A stretch of 64,000 nt of DNA from Hydrangea macrophylla. Taxonomy: Eukaryota > Streptophyta > Magnoliopsida > Cornales > Hydrangeaceae. How positions within the stretch are numbered: the first letter of the stretch is position 1; every line of letters begins with the position of its first letter. The position numbers and the translations under genes were made by a program. Location: assembly GCA_033977485.1 (NCBI GenBank), contig CM066994.1:82584871-82648870 (forward strand), in the 5' to 3' direction. This document shows, in pieces, positions 21,502 to 33,599 of the stretch. The notes below the pieces were generated by a model that had not been told where the DNA came from, did no database searches, and was given only the letters and a program-made list of their open reading frames with translations.

Positions 21502-22260
21502 TGATGAGAATCAAGGAAGCACTTAATGGGCTGAATTGGGCTGATTATAAATGGAGAATCCCAGAAGATCAAGGTGTCATTTTTTTGGGTTGATCTTATT
21601 AATTGGGCATAAATTTGAAGAAGATAGGGCTGATTATATTTCCTAATCATATTTATGCATGTGGAAGAATAATGGGCTGAATATAACTTCCAAGATATGG
21701 CTATTTATGTTTTATAGTTGGTAGTTGGGAGTTTGTTCACGTTTCTATGTGTTTTTAATGAGTTAAACTACTTTTTTGTATAAGTCTATGTTAAAAAACG
21801 TGGTAGCTTTATTTCCTATGGTTGGGAGGATGTTCCAACTACTTGCATTTATTTCCTATGGTTGGAGGGTTGTTCCACCAACTTGCATTTATCCCTATGG
21901 TTGGAGGGTTGTTCCAATCCTATATATACTCTTTTGTATGGGCAGATTTATATAATGGATTAAACACAATTCTGAAGTTGAGCTTTGCTCCTCCTCCTTG
22001 TTCTTCACAGAACATAATTTTTGACTTATCAATCAGCCTTTCGCATCTGATTGTGGCGTCTTCACACACCATGACTTATCAATCAGCCTTCCGCATCTGA
22101 TTGTGGCGTCTTCACTAATCTTTGGAATACCCGTGGTTTGAGTCTCTTTATAGGCGTTGGGTCACGGGTTCACTATCACAACAATCTGATTTTAGCTTTT
22201 CTGGGTAAACATGTCAATTTTGTTGTTGGGTCTCAATACAAGTTATTGAGGTTCGCATCA
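21502..22260 (+). repeat. 3' LTR of the non-autonomous element
   Basis: This 759 bp LTR is nearly identical to the 5' copy, with the same three foldback repeats and TATATATA at 21921-21928. It ends exactly at the second TACTC. Confidence 0.93.
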
Positions 22261-24585
22261 TACTCAAAGCTATCAGTAATCGTTGTCGAATAACCTTTAT
22301 CTTGTCCATCGTCTCTTGCACAATTTTTGGCCCTTCAATCATTCTTTCTCTGACTTCTATCCAACTAATTGGTGAACGACATACACGACCATACAAAGCT
22401 TTATAAGGAGCCATCCCAATACACGACTGAAAGTTGTTGTTATATGCAAACTCAATCAACAGTAAATGGTCTTCCCAATCGTCTTGAAAATTAAGCACAC
22501 GTAATCGAAGCGTGTCTTCCAAAATCTGGATTACTCTTTCCGGTTGACCATCGGTCTAAGGATGAAAAGCGGTATTGAAATGCAATTTGGTACCCATTGC
22601 TTCTTGCAAGGCTCTCCAAAACTTTGATGTAAAACTACTATCTCTTTTTGAAACAATAAAAATTGGAATACCATATAGTCTCACAATCTTGGGGATATTT
22701 AACTTAGCTAATGTCATCGGCGTAGTTGTTCGAAGTGGTAGGAAGTGCGATGACTTCGTCAAACGGTTAATGATTACCCAAATGATAGTGTTCTCTTTCT
22801 TCGATCTCAGAAACCCACTTACAAAGTCCATTGTAAAGTGTTTCCATTTCCACTTGGCTATCGGTAACGGTTGTAACAATCCTGAAGGTACTTGGCATTC
22901 GGCCTTCACTTATTCACAACTCGTACAACGTGAAACATAGCGTGCTATTTATCTCTTCATTCCTAGCCACCAATAAACATGTCTCAAGCCTCTATACATC
23001 TTGGTGCTTCTCGGATGAATAGTATACTTCGTATTGCGTGCTTCCTCTAGAATGTTCTATTTTAACTCCTTCTCAGTAGGTACACAAATTCTACCCCTCA
23101 ATCTCAAAACATTGTTCTCAAAAGTAAATCCCAATTGCTTGCCCATCGAAATCTCATCACAAATCTTCTTCAAAGACACATCGTGAAGTTATTTCTCTGT
23201 GATCTCGTGAATCAAGAGTGGTTGAGCCACAATCGTCGACATCAAGCCACTTTCAATCCTTGGAATCACTTCAAGCTCCAAATTCTCCATATCTTAAATC
23301 AATTCTTCCTGAGAAGTCAAATCTGATGCGGTATTGGTTGGTGTCTTACGACTAAGAGCATTGACGACGACATTCGCCTTACCCTGATGATACTGAATTG
23401 ATAAGTCATAGTCCTTCATCAACTCTAACCATCTTCTCTGCCTCATGTTCAAATCTCGTTGCGTGAACAAGTACTTCAAACTCTTGTGATTTGTATATAT
23501 CTCATATTTCTCCCCATATAGATAATGACACAAAATCTTCAATGCAAAAATTACGACGACAAATTCTAGATCATGTGTCAGATAGTTCTTCTCGTGTGGT
23601 CTAAGTTGTCTGGACACATATGCTATGACCTTAAAAAAACTGCATAAGAACACAGCCCAAATCTCTATACGAAGCATCACTGTAACTAATAAACCCCTCA
23701 GTCCTCGTCAGAACGGCTAAGATTGGTGCCTTCACTAATTGACCTTTCAATTCTTGAAAACTTTCTTCACATTCTGGACTCCATACAAAAGCAACATCTT
23801 TTCTCATCAACTGTGTCATTGGCATTGCAATACGTGAAAAGTCTTTTACAAGCCTTCGGTAATAACCAGCCAATCCTAGGAAACATCAGATCTCTGTCAC
23901 ATTCGTCAGTCTCAACCAATTGGTAACTGCTTCTATCTTCTGAGGGTCCACTAAAATTCCTTTCGCTGATACTATATGTCCAAGAAAAGCAATCTCCGTT
24001 AACCAAAACTCACACTTCTTCAATTTGCTGAACAATCTCTTCTCTCGTAAGTGTTGTAAGGCTAAATGCAAATGATGCTCGTGATCTTCAACACTCTTGG
24101 AATAGATTAGAATGTCATCTATAAACACAATAACAAACTCATCCAAATAGTCCTTAAAAACACGATTCATCAAGTCTATGAAAGCAGCTGGTGTGTTAGT
24201 CACTCTAAATGGCATAACCAAAAATTCAAAGTGACCATATCTAGTTCTGAAAGTTGTCTTCTCAACATCTTCTTCTTTGACTTTCAACTGATGGTAACCG
24301 GATCTCAAGTCAATCTTCGAAAATATTTGGGCCCCTTGTAACTGATCAAACAAGTCATCTATTTGTGGCAATGGATACTTGTTCTTAACGGTTAACTTAT
24401 TCAGCTCTCGATAGTCGATACACATACGCATTGTCCCATCCTTCTTCTTTACAAACAAGACTGGAGCTCCCCATGGCGAAACACTAGGTCGGATAAAACC
24501 CTTCTCAAGTAGCTCCTACAACTAAACTTTCAATTTTTTCAACTCTACTGGTGCCATTCGGTACGATGATTTGGATACCGGTTGT
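22261..24585 (-). pseudogene. Chromovirus B pol: RT, RNase H, integrase core
   Basis: Minus-strand order is RT (from 24580: [47 protein letters not shown]; catalytic FIDDILIYS), then RT connection and RNase H ([55 protein letters not shown]). The integrase follows (KWKHFTMDFVSG with the first Asp; FTSKFWRALQEAMGTKLHFN; DDWEDHLLLIEFAYNNNF; CRSPISW). Stops and shifts separate the blocks, for example after FNTAFHP near 22556 and around 23280-23300 and 23880. The RT is joined through the solo LTR insertion to the protease at 32963; the integrase is joined through the non-autonomous element to its C-terminus at 20392. Confidence 0.92.
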
Positions 24586-25618
24586 TGTCACACCCCAACC
24601 CGCCCTAGCGGGCTAGGACACGTGTAAAAAAAGATTACCAAAACCTAAAATCACCCCTTAATAGTAATAAAACAAAAATAAACATAGTAAAGAAATTTGA
24701 TAGCTTAAACTAGCACAAGGGTAAAATTTTCATTAAGAAAATGTGCCCAAATTTTATATCAAAAGATAGCCTTGCGAGTCTCAGTTCCAACACAAAAAAC
24801 GACGCAGGAATCCGAATTTTCTAGAAAGAGTTATGTCTGTTTTTGTAAAAGTCATCAGGTTGAAAATGTACCTGCGGTTTCCTATTTCATAGCTACCAAC
24901 CAAATAATAAAACAAAAATAAAGTTTTAAAATCATCGAATGGTACTTGGACAGAGTTCCCCCTATTTAAGCACCATTCTCCCTATTAAACAAGAATTGAA
25001 ATACCCAAAACATCACCAAAACACTTGAAAATACCTTCAAAACTTCTATACACAATTCATATTACAAGGATTTAATATGAAACCAAAACATAAACTTATC
25101 TCCAAAATTCAAACACTAGGATTATAACTACTCATCTAAACTCATTTACATATGAACATATTAAACAAAATACACTAATCTCGAGCTATCCCAGAACCCC
25201 CACACTTCAACGCTTCTCACTGTGGTGTTCATCTGAACCTGCGTGGTCATTAGCCACAAAAAAATCGAATAAGCTTCCGCTCAATGAGTACATGGTACTA
25301 ATCCTGCAATTGGAGTATTTAATGATTCATAACACCAATTAAGCCTTCACAACAATAAATGGTCACAGGCGTGTCAAGTAATCAATCATCATCATTCTGG
25401 ACCCCTGATTCTGGGCCATTCTCACTTTTTTCGTCGCATATAGCGATCACACTCATTTATTAGTGACCGTAATCAATTCGTTGTGGTCATCACCACTATC
25501 CCCTTTTCTCTGAGGATTTCATCATCTCTCTGTCCTTTATATATAGGCTAACTAATGGTGATTATCACTTGAGACCCTTTAACCCAAATAAACATTTAAG
25601 CAACTCAACATGTCAACA

Positions 25619-27042
25619 AAGCTTTAAAGATTAGGGTGCCTAAGGCTTTGACAGACCAAGGCAGCAAAGCTTGGGAGTATACCCTTGTTGGGCACTTCAT
25701 AGGTAAGAAACTACCTTACTCTTTAGTGAAATCTGCTTCCTCTAGACTCTGGGGTAAATTGGGACTACAAGATATGTTAGCTATGGAATCAGGCTACTTC
25801 TTCTTCAAATTCAATTCACAAGATGAAAGTGCTGCAGTGCTGGAAGGGGGACCTTGGTACATAGCTGGGCAACCCATCATTTTGAGAAATTGGCAACCAG
25901 GGTTGGAACTAACTAAGCCAAAACAGTCTTCTCTCCCTGTTTGGGTTAATATTTATAATATACCCCTTGAATACTGGAATCCTGAAGGTCTTAGCTTCAT
26001 TGCTAGTGCCATTGGTAAACCCCTACATGTCCACCGGATGACTGCTTCATGTCAACGGATTGACTATGCTAGAATGTGTGTGGAAGTTGATGCAGAATTT
26101 GACCTGGTTAAGGAGTTTGACATCGAAGTTGAGGACTCAGACTATGGAGGAGTGAAGTTGATCACCATCAAAGTCGATTACCAATGGAGCCCCATTCGCT
26201 GTGCAAAATGCAAGACATTTGGTCATGATTGCAATAGAGTTCTTAGACCACAACCTGGCCATAAGAACTCTGCTGATTCTCTTAAGCAGGTTTCTAATGA
26301 TCAATCTATTGGTGTTTGGATGACTAAAGGGAAGGGTAAGATCACTGCTGAGGTGGATTCTTCTAATTGTTCTTCCCCATCTACTGAAACTATAATCACT
26401 TAACTTGTTGATAATACTCAAAGGCTGAATCCTCAACAATCGGAGGTCCGTGGGACTATTGAAGGACTTCCCCATTAAGGTACAGAGAGAACTATTGTTA
26501 GCAACCAATTCTTAGTGCTGGAGGCTGTTGAGAGTGAACCTAGAAATGATATACATCCTAATAATGCTCATACATACCCCAAAGAAGCAAATCAAACTCC
26601 TGATGCTATTGCCTTGGACACCAATAACACTGCCCAAGTGAAGGAACATCATGAGGAGCTTGTTACTCACACCCCTCAAGGGGTTGATACTTCTATTAAC
26701 CAAGGTACTTGTGTGAATACTGGAACACATAAAGAACTGGATGACATCAACTTGCAAGTTTCAAAGGTCCCCACTAGCCCCACTAGCCCCATGGACCATA
26801 TGATACAGGATATAAATCCCGGGGTCATACACTCTCAGATTGGGTACTCCAATTATTTTTTCAAGATCCCACCCTCAAATGAGGCCTCAAGTGATGATGA
26901 AGATCAATCAGTCCAGGTGCCTTCTCTAAAGAAGTATTTGGAACCGACTAGTCCTAAGGTCTCTCCAGGTCATTCTAATAAGCAGAAGAACAAATCCGGG
27001 GGTTCTTCAGGTAAGAAAAAGCACAACTCTAAACGTCGTTAA
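25619..27042 (+). pseudogene. LINE-1 ORF1 (DUF4283 and zinc knuckle), N-terminus missing, two stops
   Basis: The frame is open from the element's first base, and no ATG fits the usual start, so the N-terminus was lost by 5' truncation. The first part matches the DUF4283 domain of plant LINE ORF1 proteins (TLVGHFIGKKLPYSLVKSAS; MESGYFFFKFNS; GGPWYIAGQPIILRNWQPG; LPVWVNIYNIPLEYW). A short zinc knuckle WSPIRCAKCKTFGHDC follows (spacing C-2-C-4-H-1-C, shorter than the classic C-2-C-4-H-4-C). The rest is a low-complexity, Ser/Thr/Asn-rich tail ending in a basic run (GGSSGKKKHNSKRR). In-frame stops are TAA at 26401-26403 and 26476-26478. ORF1 proteins bind the LINE RNA. Its stop TAA (27040-27042) overlaps the ORF2 ATG. 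Confidence 0.92.
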
Positions 27043-30000
27043 TGATTATTAGTTGCTGGAATATTAGAGGGCTTAATCAGGCCATTAAACAACAAGAGAT
27101 TTCTAAGATTGTTTTTACACACAAAATTGATGTTATGGGTATTGTTGAAACCAAAGTGAGAATGCCCAATCCAGATCAAATACAAAGGACCATGCTTCCT
27201 AATTGGTCCTTTATTACTAACAGCCAACCGGATTCTGTGGATAGAATCTGGGTTGGCTGGAACCCTAATAAAGTCATCTTAACTGTTTTACAATGTACTA
27301 GGCAAATTATCCATGTTAAAGTTGAATCCCTCGACCAATTGCAGTCTTTTGAAGCTTCTTTTATTTATGGCTCTAACACCATCCAAGGTAGGAGGCCACT
27401 TTGGTCTACCTTGCAAAATATTGCAGCTACTATAGGTGATATCCCTTGGATTAGCCTTGGGGATTTCAACGCCGTCTTAAATTCTAATGAAATCTTTGAG
27501 GGTAATCCAGGGAGAGACCAAGGAGCTGTTGAATTTAATGATCTTGTGAATGCTACTTGTCTTGTAGACCTTAGATTTACAGGTATCTTTTTCTCTTGGT
27601 GCAACCGACAATTTGACTCAGTTCATTTTACCAAAAGAAAGTTGGACAGAGCTCTTGTTAATCCTAGATGGCTGGACTTGTTTCCCTTAGCTTATACAGA
27701 TTTTCTCCCCTCTGGTATCTCTGACCACTCTCCTATTATTGTCAATATTTCTCCTCCTGCTGAACGGAAAGGTAAACCTTTTAAGTTTTACAATTATTGG
27801 ACTGAGTTGGAGAAATTTAAAGATACTGTCAACACTTCTTGGGCCAGACATATTGATGGTACTTTCCAATTTCAATTATTCCACAGTTTAAAGAACCTTA
27901 AAGGAGCTCTTAAAACTTTAACTAAGGATTCCTTAGGTAAGGAGAGAATTTTAGCTAATAAAGCTAGGAAAGACCTTTGGTTTTGTCAAAGGGAGCTTGA
28001 TGATAAACCAAGTGACACTTCCCTTAGAATCCTTGAAAAAGATCTTATGCAAGTTTTCTTAAAAGCCATTCATATTGAAGAAGAGATAATTAGGCAAAAA
28101 TCTAGAATTCAATGGCTTGATGCAGGGGATAAGAACACTTCTTATTTTCACAATTCTGTTAAAAATAGAAGGAACCACAAACGCATTGTGTCACTTGTCA
28201 AACCTGATGGTACCAAGACCACTAATGAAGGGGAAGCTAAAATTGAAGCGATTAGATATTTTAAATCCTTGCTTGGCACCTCTGCGGCTAACCTCTACCC
28301 TGGTATTGGTGAATTGAGAAAGGTCATCCATAAGCGTATCCCTACGGAGTTATCTAACAGTATGGATGATATCCCTAGTGATGATGACATTAAGGAAGCC
28401 CTCCTAAGTATCCACAGTAATAAAGCTCTGGGTCCTGATGGTTACAATGCTCATTTCTTTAAGAAAACTTGGACAACTACCGGACCTTTAGTTACTAAAG
28501 CTATCAAAGAATTTTTTACTTCGGGCCAACTGTTAACTGAATCAAATGCTACACTTATTGCTCTTATTCCCAAGATCCCCAATCCTTCTAAGATGAGTGA
28601 ATTTAGGCCTATATCGTGTTGTAATACAGTCTACAAATGCATCTCCAAAATTATATCCAAGCGGCTTCAAAAAGTTTTACCTATTCTGATTGACAATGCC
28701 CAATCTGCTTTTATAAAATGTAGGAAAATTAGTGATAATGTTCTTCTCGCTCAGGATCTTATGAGGGGCTATCATAAGTCTTCAGGCCATCCTAGAGCTG
28801 CGGCTAAGGTCGACCTTATGAAAGCTTATGATAGTGTGAATTGGGAGTTTTTACTTGATCTCCTTGATGTTCTTGGTTTTCCACCTAGGATGAAAGGGTG
28901 GATTAGAGCCTGTATTACTAGTCCTAAGTACTCAATTAATTTTAATGGCGAATCTGTTGGGTATTTTGAGGGTGCTAAAGGTCTTAGACAAGGTGATCCT
29001 ATGTCACCTTACCTTTTTGTTCTTGTCATGGATACCCTTAGCCAATTGATTCAACTTAACATCCAAAGCTCCCCTCATTTTAAATATCATTGGAGATGTG
29101 ATAAACTTAAAATCTCTCACCTTTGTTTTGCTGATGACCTGCTGTTATTTTTCAATGGTGATGAACACTCGGCAACTGTTATGAAAAATTCCTTAGATCA
29201 ATTTTATAACTTTACTGGCATGCAAGCTAATGCTAACAAGAGCTGTCTGTTTATTTCAGGAATGGAGGAGAGCACTTCCAATGCTATTTGTCTGAATCTC
29301 CCATTTACTCTTGGTTCCCTCCCTATGAAGTACCTTGGTGTCCCTTTTTTTTTTCGGAAAAAAGGTTAATTTAACGAAAAAAGCCAAACGGCACTGTACA
29401 AAAGTACAAGGGCCATTCCCCAGGATATACAATCAGCACAAAAAAGAAACTGCATACAGACAATGCAACATAGGATAGTCAAAACACAAAAGTCAAAAAA
29501 CCCAGAGAGTGACCCATCCTAACAACCAAATGCACTAACAAACTTACACAACTCACAAACAAACCCAGACAAGCCAAGACCAGCAAAACTCAAGAGTTAC
29601 ATCAAGGCAAGGACAAGATGTCAAAACATGAGGACCAAATCAAAATGCCCTAATTATGTAGTAATGGCCCATCTTCTAATGTACTGAGGAAGATGGGGAT
29701 CGTTCTTCCAAGTTGCTTGAATCTGTAAGGAAATCTGGAGACAGATGTCATGTAACACTCTTTCCTTAGGCTTCACTTCTAGTTTGAAACTTCGAGCATT
29801 CCTTTCTTTCCAAATGCTATACACAACCAAACCAATGCACATTTTAGGAACAACCTGCCTTGGAGTCTTGCCTTTCCACTTGTTTGCTGCCCAGGCCACA
29901 AGATCATCCCAAGAGGGGCCGGAATAAGAGATTTCCAACCTATTAAGAATTCCCTGCCACACATAAGAGGTATAAGAGCAATTAAAGAATAAATGGTCAT

Positions 30001-31704
30001 GAGATTCCAAAGCTTTGTGACAAAGAACACAAGCAAGAGGTCCTGGTGTGTAAGTATAGATTCTATCATGTGTGGATAATCTATGAAGAATAGCCAACCA
30101 CATAATAAAACTATATCGAGGGATATAACCCGGGAATCGTGTGAGGCCATGCCAAGGGACTTTGGGATAGTGAGTTCTAACATAATCCCATGTGTTGGCA
30201 GAAGAGAACACATTATTTGGGGAGGGTAACCATTGAATCACATCACTAGTGGTAGTAGGGAGAGGCAAGGAATGTAATTGGCCTCTAATATCCATTAATT
30301 CAAGAGTGTTTGTAAGAGGCCAATTCCATTCACTTCCATTAATAACATCAGAAACTCCTTGGTGTCCCTTTGATCACCACTAGACTTAAGAAGGGAGACT
30401 GTGATGACCTCATCCAGAAAATCACATCTAGAATTACCTCTTGGACCTCTAAATTTCTCTCTTATGCCGGCAGACTCCAACTTATCCAATCGGTTCTTGT
30501 TGGAATTCAGAACTATTAGGCTACCATGTTTATTCTTCCTAAAAGTGTCCTTAAGCATATTGATAGCTTAATGTGTAGATTCCTTTGGACCGGAGGAATT
30601 TGGAAAGCTCATGGTGCTAAAGTTGCTTGGGATGTTGTCTGTAGACCTAAGAAGGAAGGGGGTCTTGGCCTTAAAAACCTTACTCAATTGAATTCTATCT
30701 TAAATCTTAAACATATTTGGGCCATTTTTACTTCTAAAAACAAGTCCCTTTGGGTGGATTGGATACACACCTACATGTTGAAAGGAAAAAGTTTTTGGGA
30801 AATCAAGACCCCATCCCAATGCTCCTGGTATTGGCGAAAGCTCCTTAAACTTAGACCTATGGCTAGACCAATGCTTAGACATAGAATTGGTAATGGTTGT
30901 GGTACCTTTTTCTGGTATGATAATTGGCATCCTATGGGTCCTATCTTGGTCAATGTCGGGATGCGTGTCCAATATGATGCCGCCATCCCTTTAAATGCCA
31001 AAGTTTCCGATGTTATTGATGGGAGTGCATGGAATTGGCCGCTTACAAACACTTTGGAATTAATTGAAATTAGAGACCAACTTCATTCCTTACCTCTTCC
31101 TACTACATCTAGTGATGTGGTTCAGTGGCTGCCCTCCCCTAATAATGAGTTCTCTTCTGCCAACACTTGGGATCATGTCCGTATTCATTATCCCAAAGTC
31201 CCTTGGTATGGCCTTACTAGGTTCCCGGGTAATATCCCTCGTTATAGTTTTATCCTGTGGTTGGCTATTCTCCATAGATTAGCCACGCATGATAGAATTT
31301 ATACATACACACCAGGACCACTTGCTTGCGTTTTTTGTCACAAAAGTTTGGAATCCCATGACCATTTATTATTTAATTGCTCTTACACTTCTTATGTGTG
31401 GCAGGGAGTTCTCAATAGGTTGGAAGTCACCTATTCCGCCCCCTCTTGGGATGTTCTTGTGGACTGGGCAGCGAAGAAGTGGAAAGGGAAGAACCCACGG
31501 CATATTGTCCCTAAAATGTGCATTGGGTTGGTTGTCTATAGCATTTGGAAAGAAAGAAATGCTCGGAGTTTCAAACTTAAAGTGAGGACTAAGGAAAGAA
31601 TCTTACAAGATATTTGCCTTCAGGTTTCCTTACAAATACAAACTACATGGAAGAATGATTCCCAGCTCCCTCATTATATTGATAGATGGGCCGTTACTAT
31701 GTGA
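27042..31704 (+). pseudogene. LINE-1 ORF2 (endonuclease, RT, zf-RVT), split by LINE-2 and one stop
   Basis: The N-terminal AP endonuclease has WNIRGLNQ, GIVETKVR, LGDFNAVL and GISDHSP, the metal-binding and catalytic motifs. The RT follows (NKALGPDGYNAHFF; LIPKIPNPSKMSEFRPISCC; AKVDLMKAYDSVNWEF; GLRQGDPMSPYLF; catalytic HLCFADDLLLFF). The C-terminal zf-RVT region contains LACVFCHKSLESHDHLLFNC. The 29348-30371 insertion plus TSD adds 1024 bp and so changes frame. After it the frame resumes at LITTRLKKGDC. TAG at 30517-30519 (normally Trp) is the only other stop I see. A change to Cys in AFIKCRK (Gly in the other LINEs) is a likely missense. ORF2 nicks the target and copies the RNA in place. 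Confidence 0.94.
29348..30356 (-). mobile_element. LINE-2: 1.0 kb 5'-truncated LINE inside LINE-1, 15 bp TSD
   Basis: It is bounded by a perfect CCTTGGTGTCCCTTT at 29333-29347 and 30357-30371. The poly(A) tail appears as T's at 29348-29354, followed on the minus strand by the family tail. Its minus-strand frame (to a stop at 29654) is the C-terminal part of ORF2: WNWPLTNTLELMDIRGQL, the zf-RVT cysteines and histidines in LACVLCHKALESHDHLFFNC, then ERNARSFKLEVKPKERVL. The sequence is close to LINE-1 itself and to LINE-5, so all three are one subfamily. This is the innermost level of the nest. Confidence 0.95.
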
Positions 31705-32962
31705 GAGGAAAGCTTGCCTTGGCCTTGTTATGTGTCTTGAATGATTTTTCCTTGATGTTTTTCTTGCTCCTCTGTGTTTTGTGATGTGGTAGGAGCATTG
31801 TTTTATTTGGATGGGTTTTTTCTAGGTTTGCCTTAGTTAATTCCCCTATTTTGTTGCATTGTCTGGATGCATTTTTTCTTGTGCTTATTATCCTGGGGTA
31901 TGCCCCTTGTATTTTGTACAGTGCCATTTTGGCATTTTTCGTTTAAATTAACCCTTTTTCCGAAGAAAAAAAACATGTCAACATGGCAATTTCAGCATTT
32001 TTGGACATGTTAAATAATAATTAATCACATGCTTTTCTACCTAATCACAAATTAAGCATTCTAAGCATTTAATAACAATTAAAAGACATTAAACATCCAA
32101 TTTTCGAATTAGGGCACTCACCTCACGAATTGGTCCAAATAAGTCTAGATTTCCCAAATTCCTTTGCAAAACTAGCTCTAGGTACTCCCAATGATATTCC
32201 TACATGTATATATCACAAATATGTATCACCTCTCAAAATAGGTCGCGGAAAAACGTTACCATAACTAAAAAAGAAAGACATAGAAATAATCTTCTTACCT
32301 TCACGAGTCCGAATATGGCTTCGGTTCGCGAAATAGAGGTCGAACGGTGGAAAAAACGACGACGAAACGGCAGCGTGACACTTTTTCTTTCTTAACTCTC
32401 CGTAGCTCTCTGTCTGGTACTCTTTTTTTTTTTGTTTACTTCAATGGAAATGATGCCAACTTATGAGATGTATATCTCAATTCTAATTTTCCCTATTTCT
32501 TTTTACATCCCCAGATGTTTCTAGGTTCCTATTATGAAACCCTCTAAACTTATATTAATTACCCAAATATCTAAGTGGGTATATGTCTATGTCACGCAAG
32601 GGTCCCAAAAGTGGTCCCAAATATTTTATGAATTTGCTAATTAACCTATTAGTTATGGATCATGTCCCTATTCGCCCTCACATGGGTACCCCAATTGGCA
32701 CCATAAAAGGTCATAACTAGCAATAAATATTCAAAACAATTACACAATTATTCATTTAATCACATAAATGCAACTAAAAGCAATTTATCTAATCTGGACC
32801 TCCCATGAGTCCCATTTCACATTTGTCCAACTGTGCCCTTATCAAAGCACACTTATCACATCGAGGTAACAAGAACTTACCCAAATATCACATGCAATTA
32901 ATTATACTAATTAATGCATGAAAAATAAATATTACTTCCATTTTCTGGGTACGGGTATTACA

Positions 32963-33599
32963 GGTTGTGACCCTAGTAATACCTCTATCGTGAATTTAAG
33001 CTCTCTTTCAATCAATACATCATTTAACTCATCGGGAAGAACATCTGGAAATTCTCAAACTACTGGAATGTCTTCTACTAGTGGTAAGGACTCGTGTGTC
33101 AACAACTGAACATAAGAAACCCGAACAACCCTTCTTCAACATCTTATTGCTTGAATGGTCGATATCAAGTATGGTGGTACGGTCACACCCTTGCCCTAAA
33201 AAGTAAACTCTTCTTTTCCTGACGGATAGAAACTAACTCGCTTCTGCTCACAATCAATCTTAGCTTGATTAGCCGACAACCAATCCATACCCAAGATAAC
33301 ATCAAAGTAGTTTACTATCAATGGGATCAAATCGACGCTCAAGACCTTATCGCCTATCTTGATCTCACAGTACTTGAATACCGAAGAAGTTACTAATGGT
33401 TCACTACTAGGCAATGATACACACAAATCATATCTTAACGGTCCAGACTTAATAGTTAAATGCTTAATGAAGTCACGTGATACAAATGAATGCGTCGAAC
33501 CAGAATCCATAAGTACACGTGCAGGATATGAACAAATAGGAAAAATACCTGATACGACGGTATCATCCTTAATCCCCAGCCTAAGCTGGAAGTATCATC
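32963..33599 (-). pseudogene. Chromovirus B protease
   Basis: The minus strand encodes a retropepsin with the active site MDSGSTHSFVS, the flap region (CEIKIGDKVLSVDLIPLIV) and the second motif FDVILGMDWLSANQAKIDC (33196-33510). The linker toward RT (EFPDVLPDELNDVLIERELK) follows but is interrupted by stops near 33105-33150. It ends at the solo LTR C insertion. It would cut the gag-pol polyprotein. It lies directly downstream of gag. Confidence 0.9.

Larger units (their letters stand above)
20393..22260 (+). mobile_element. Non-autonomous LTR retrotransposon (1.87 kb), TSD tactc
   Basis: Two direct LTRs (20393-21141 and 21502-22260) flank a 360 bp internal region. Flanks are TACTC at 20388-20392 and 22261-22265. 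The LTRs start TGATGAGAA and end TTCGCATCA. Next to the first LTR is TGGTATCAAAGCTC, a degenerate initiator-Met primer site. Before the second is the purine run GAAGAGAGGGAGAA. The internal region has no gag or pol; its last codons (MDSRTNPLKRGRM) recall the C-terminal end of some gypsy polyproteins, so it is probably a deletion derivative. I count about ten substitutions and a few indels between LTRs, so it is young. It would need proteins from a relative. It sits inside the chromovirus B integrase. Confidence 0.92.
25619..31971 (+). mobile_element. LINE-1: L1-type LINE, 5' truncated, 12 bp TSD
   Basis: The element is flanked by AACATGTCAACA at 25607-25618 and 31972-31983. It has ORF1 lacking its N-terminus, an overlapping ORF2, and a 3' UTR ending in the hairpin tail CCTGGGGTATGCCCCTTGTA (about 31891-31910), then TTTTTCCGAAG and poly(A). 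It is interrupted by LINE-2 at 29348-30356. It lies in solo LTR C. Confidence 0.94.
24586..32962 (-). mobile_element. Solo LTR C (chromovirus-like), TSD ggttgt, split by LINE-1
   Basis: The plus strand runs from TGTCACACCCCAACCC to GGGTATTACA, so the element strand reads TGTAATACCC to GGTGTGACA, termini like LTRs A and B. It is flanked by GGTTGT at 24580-24585 and 32963-32968. Removing LINE-1 leaves about 2.0 kb with no coding domains, so it is a solo LTR. It interrupts chromovirus B between protease and RT; the two sides join back into one reading context. A minus-strand TATATATA box is at 25538-25545. No gene lies in 24586-25618 or 31984-32962. Confidence 0.87.
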
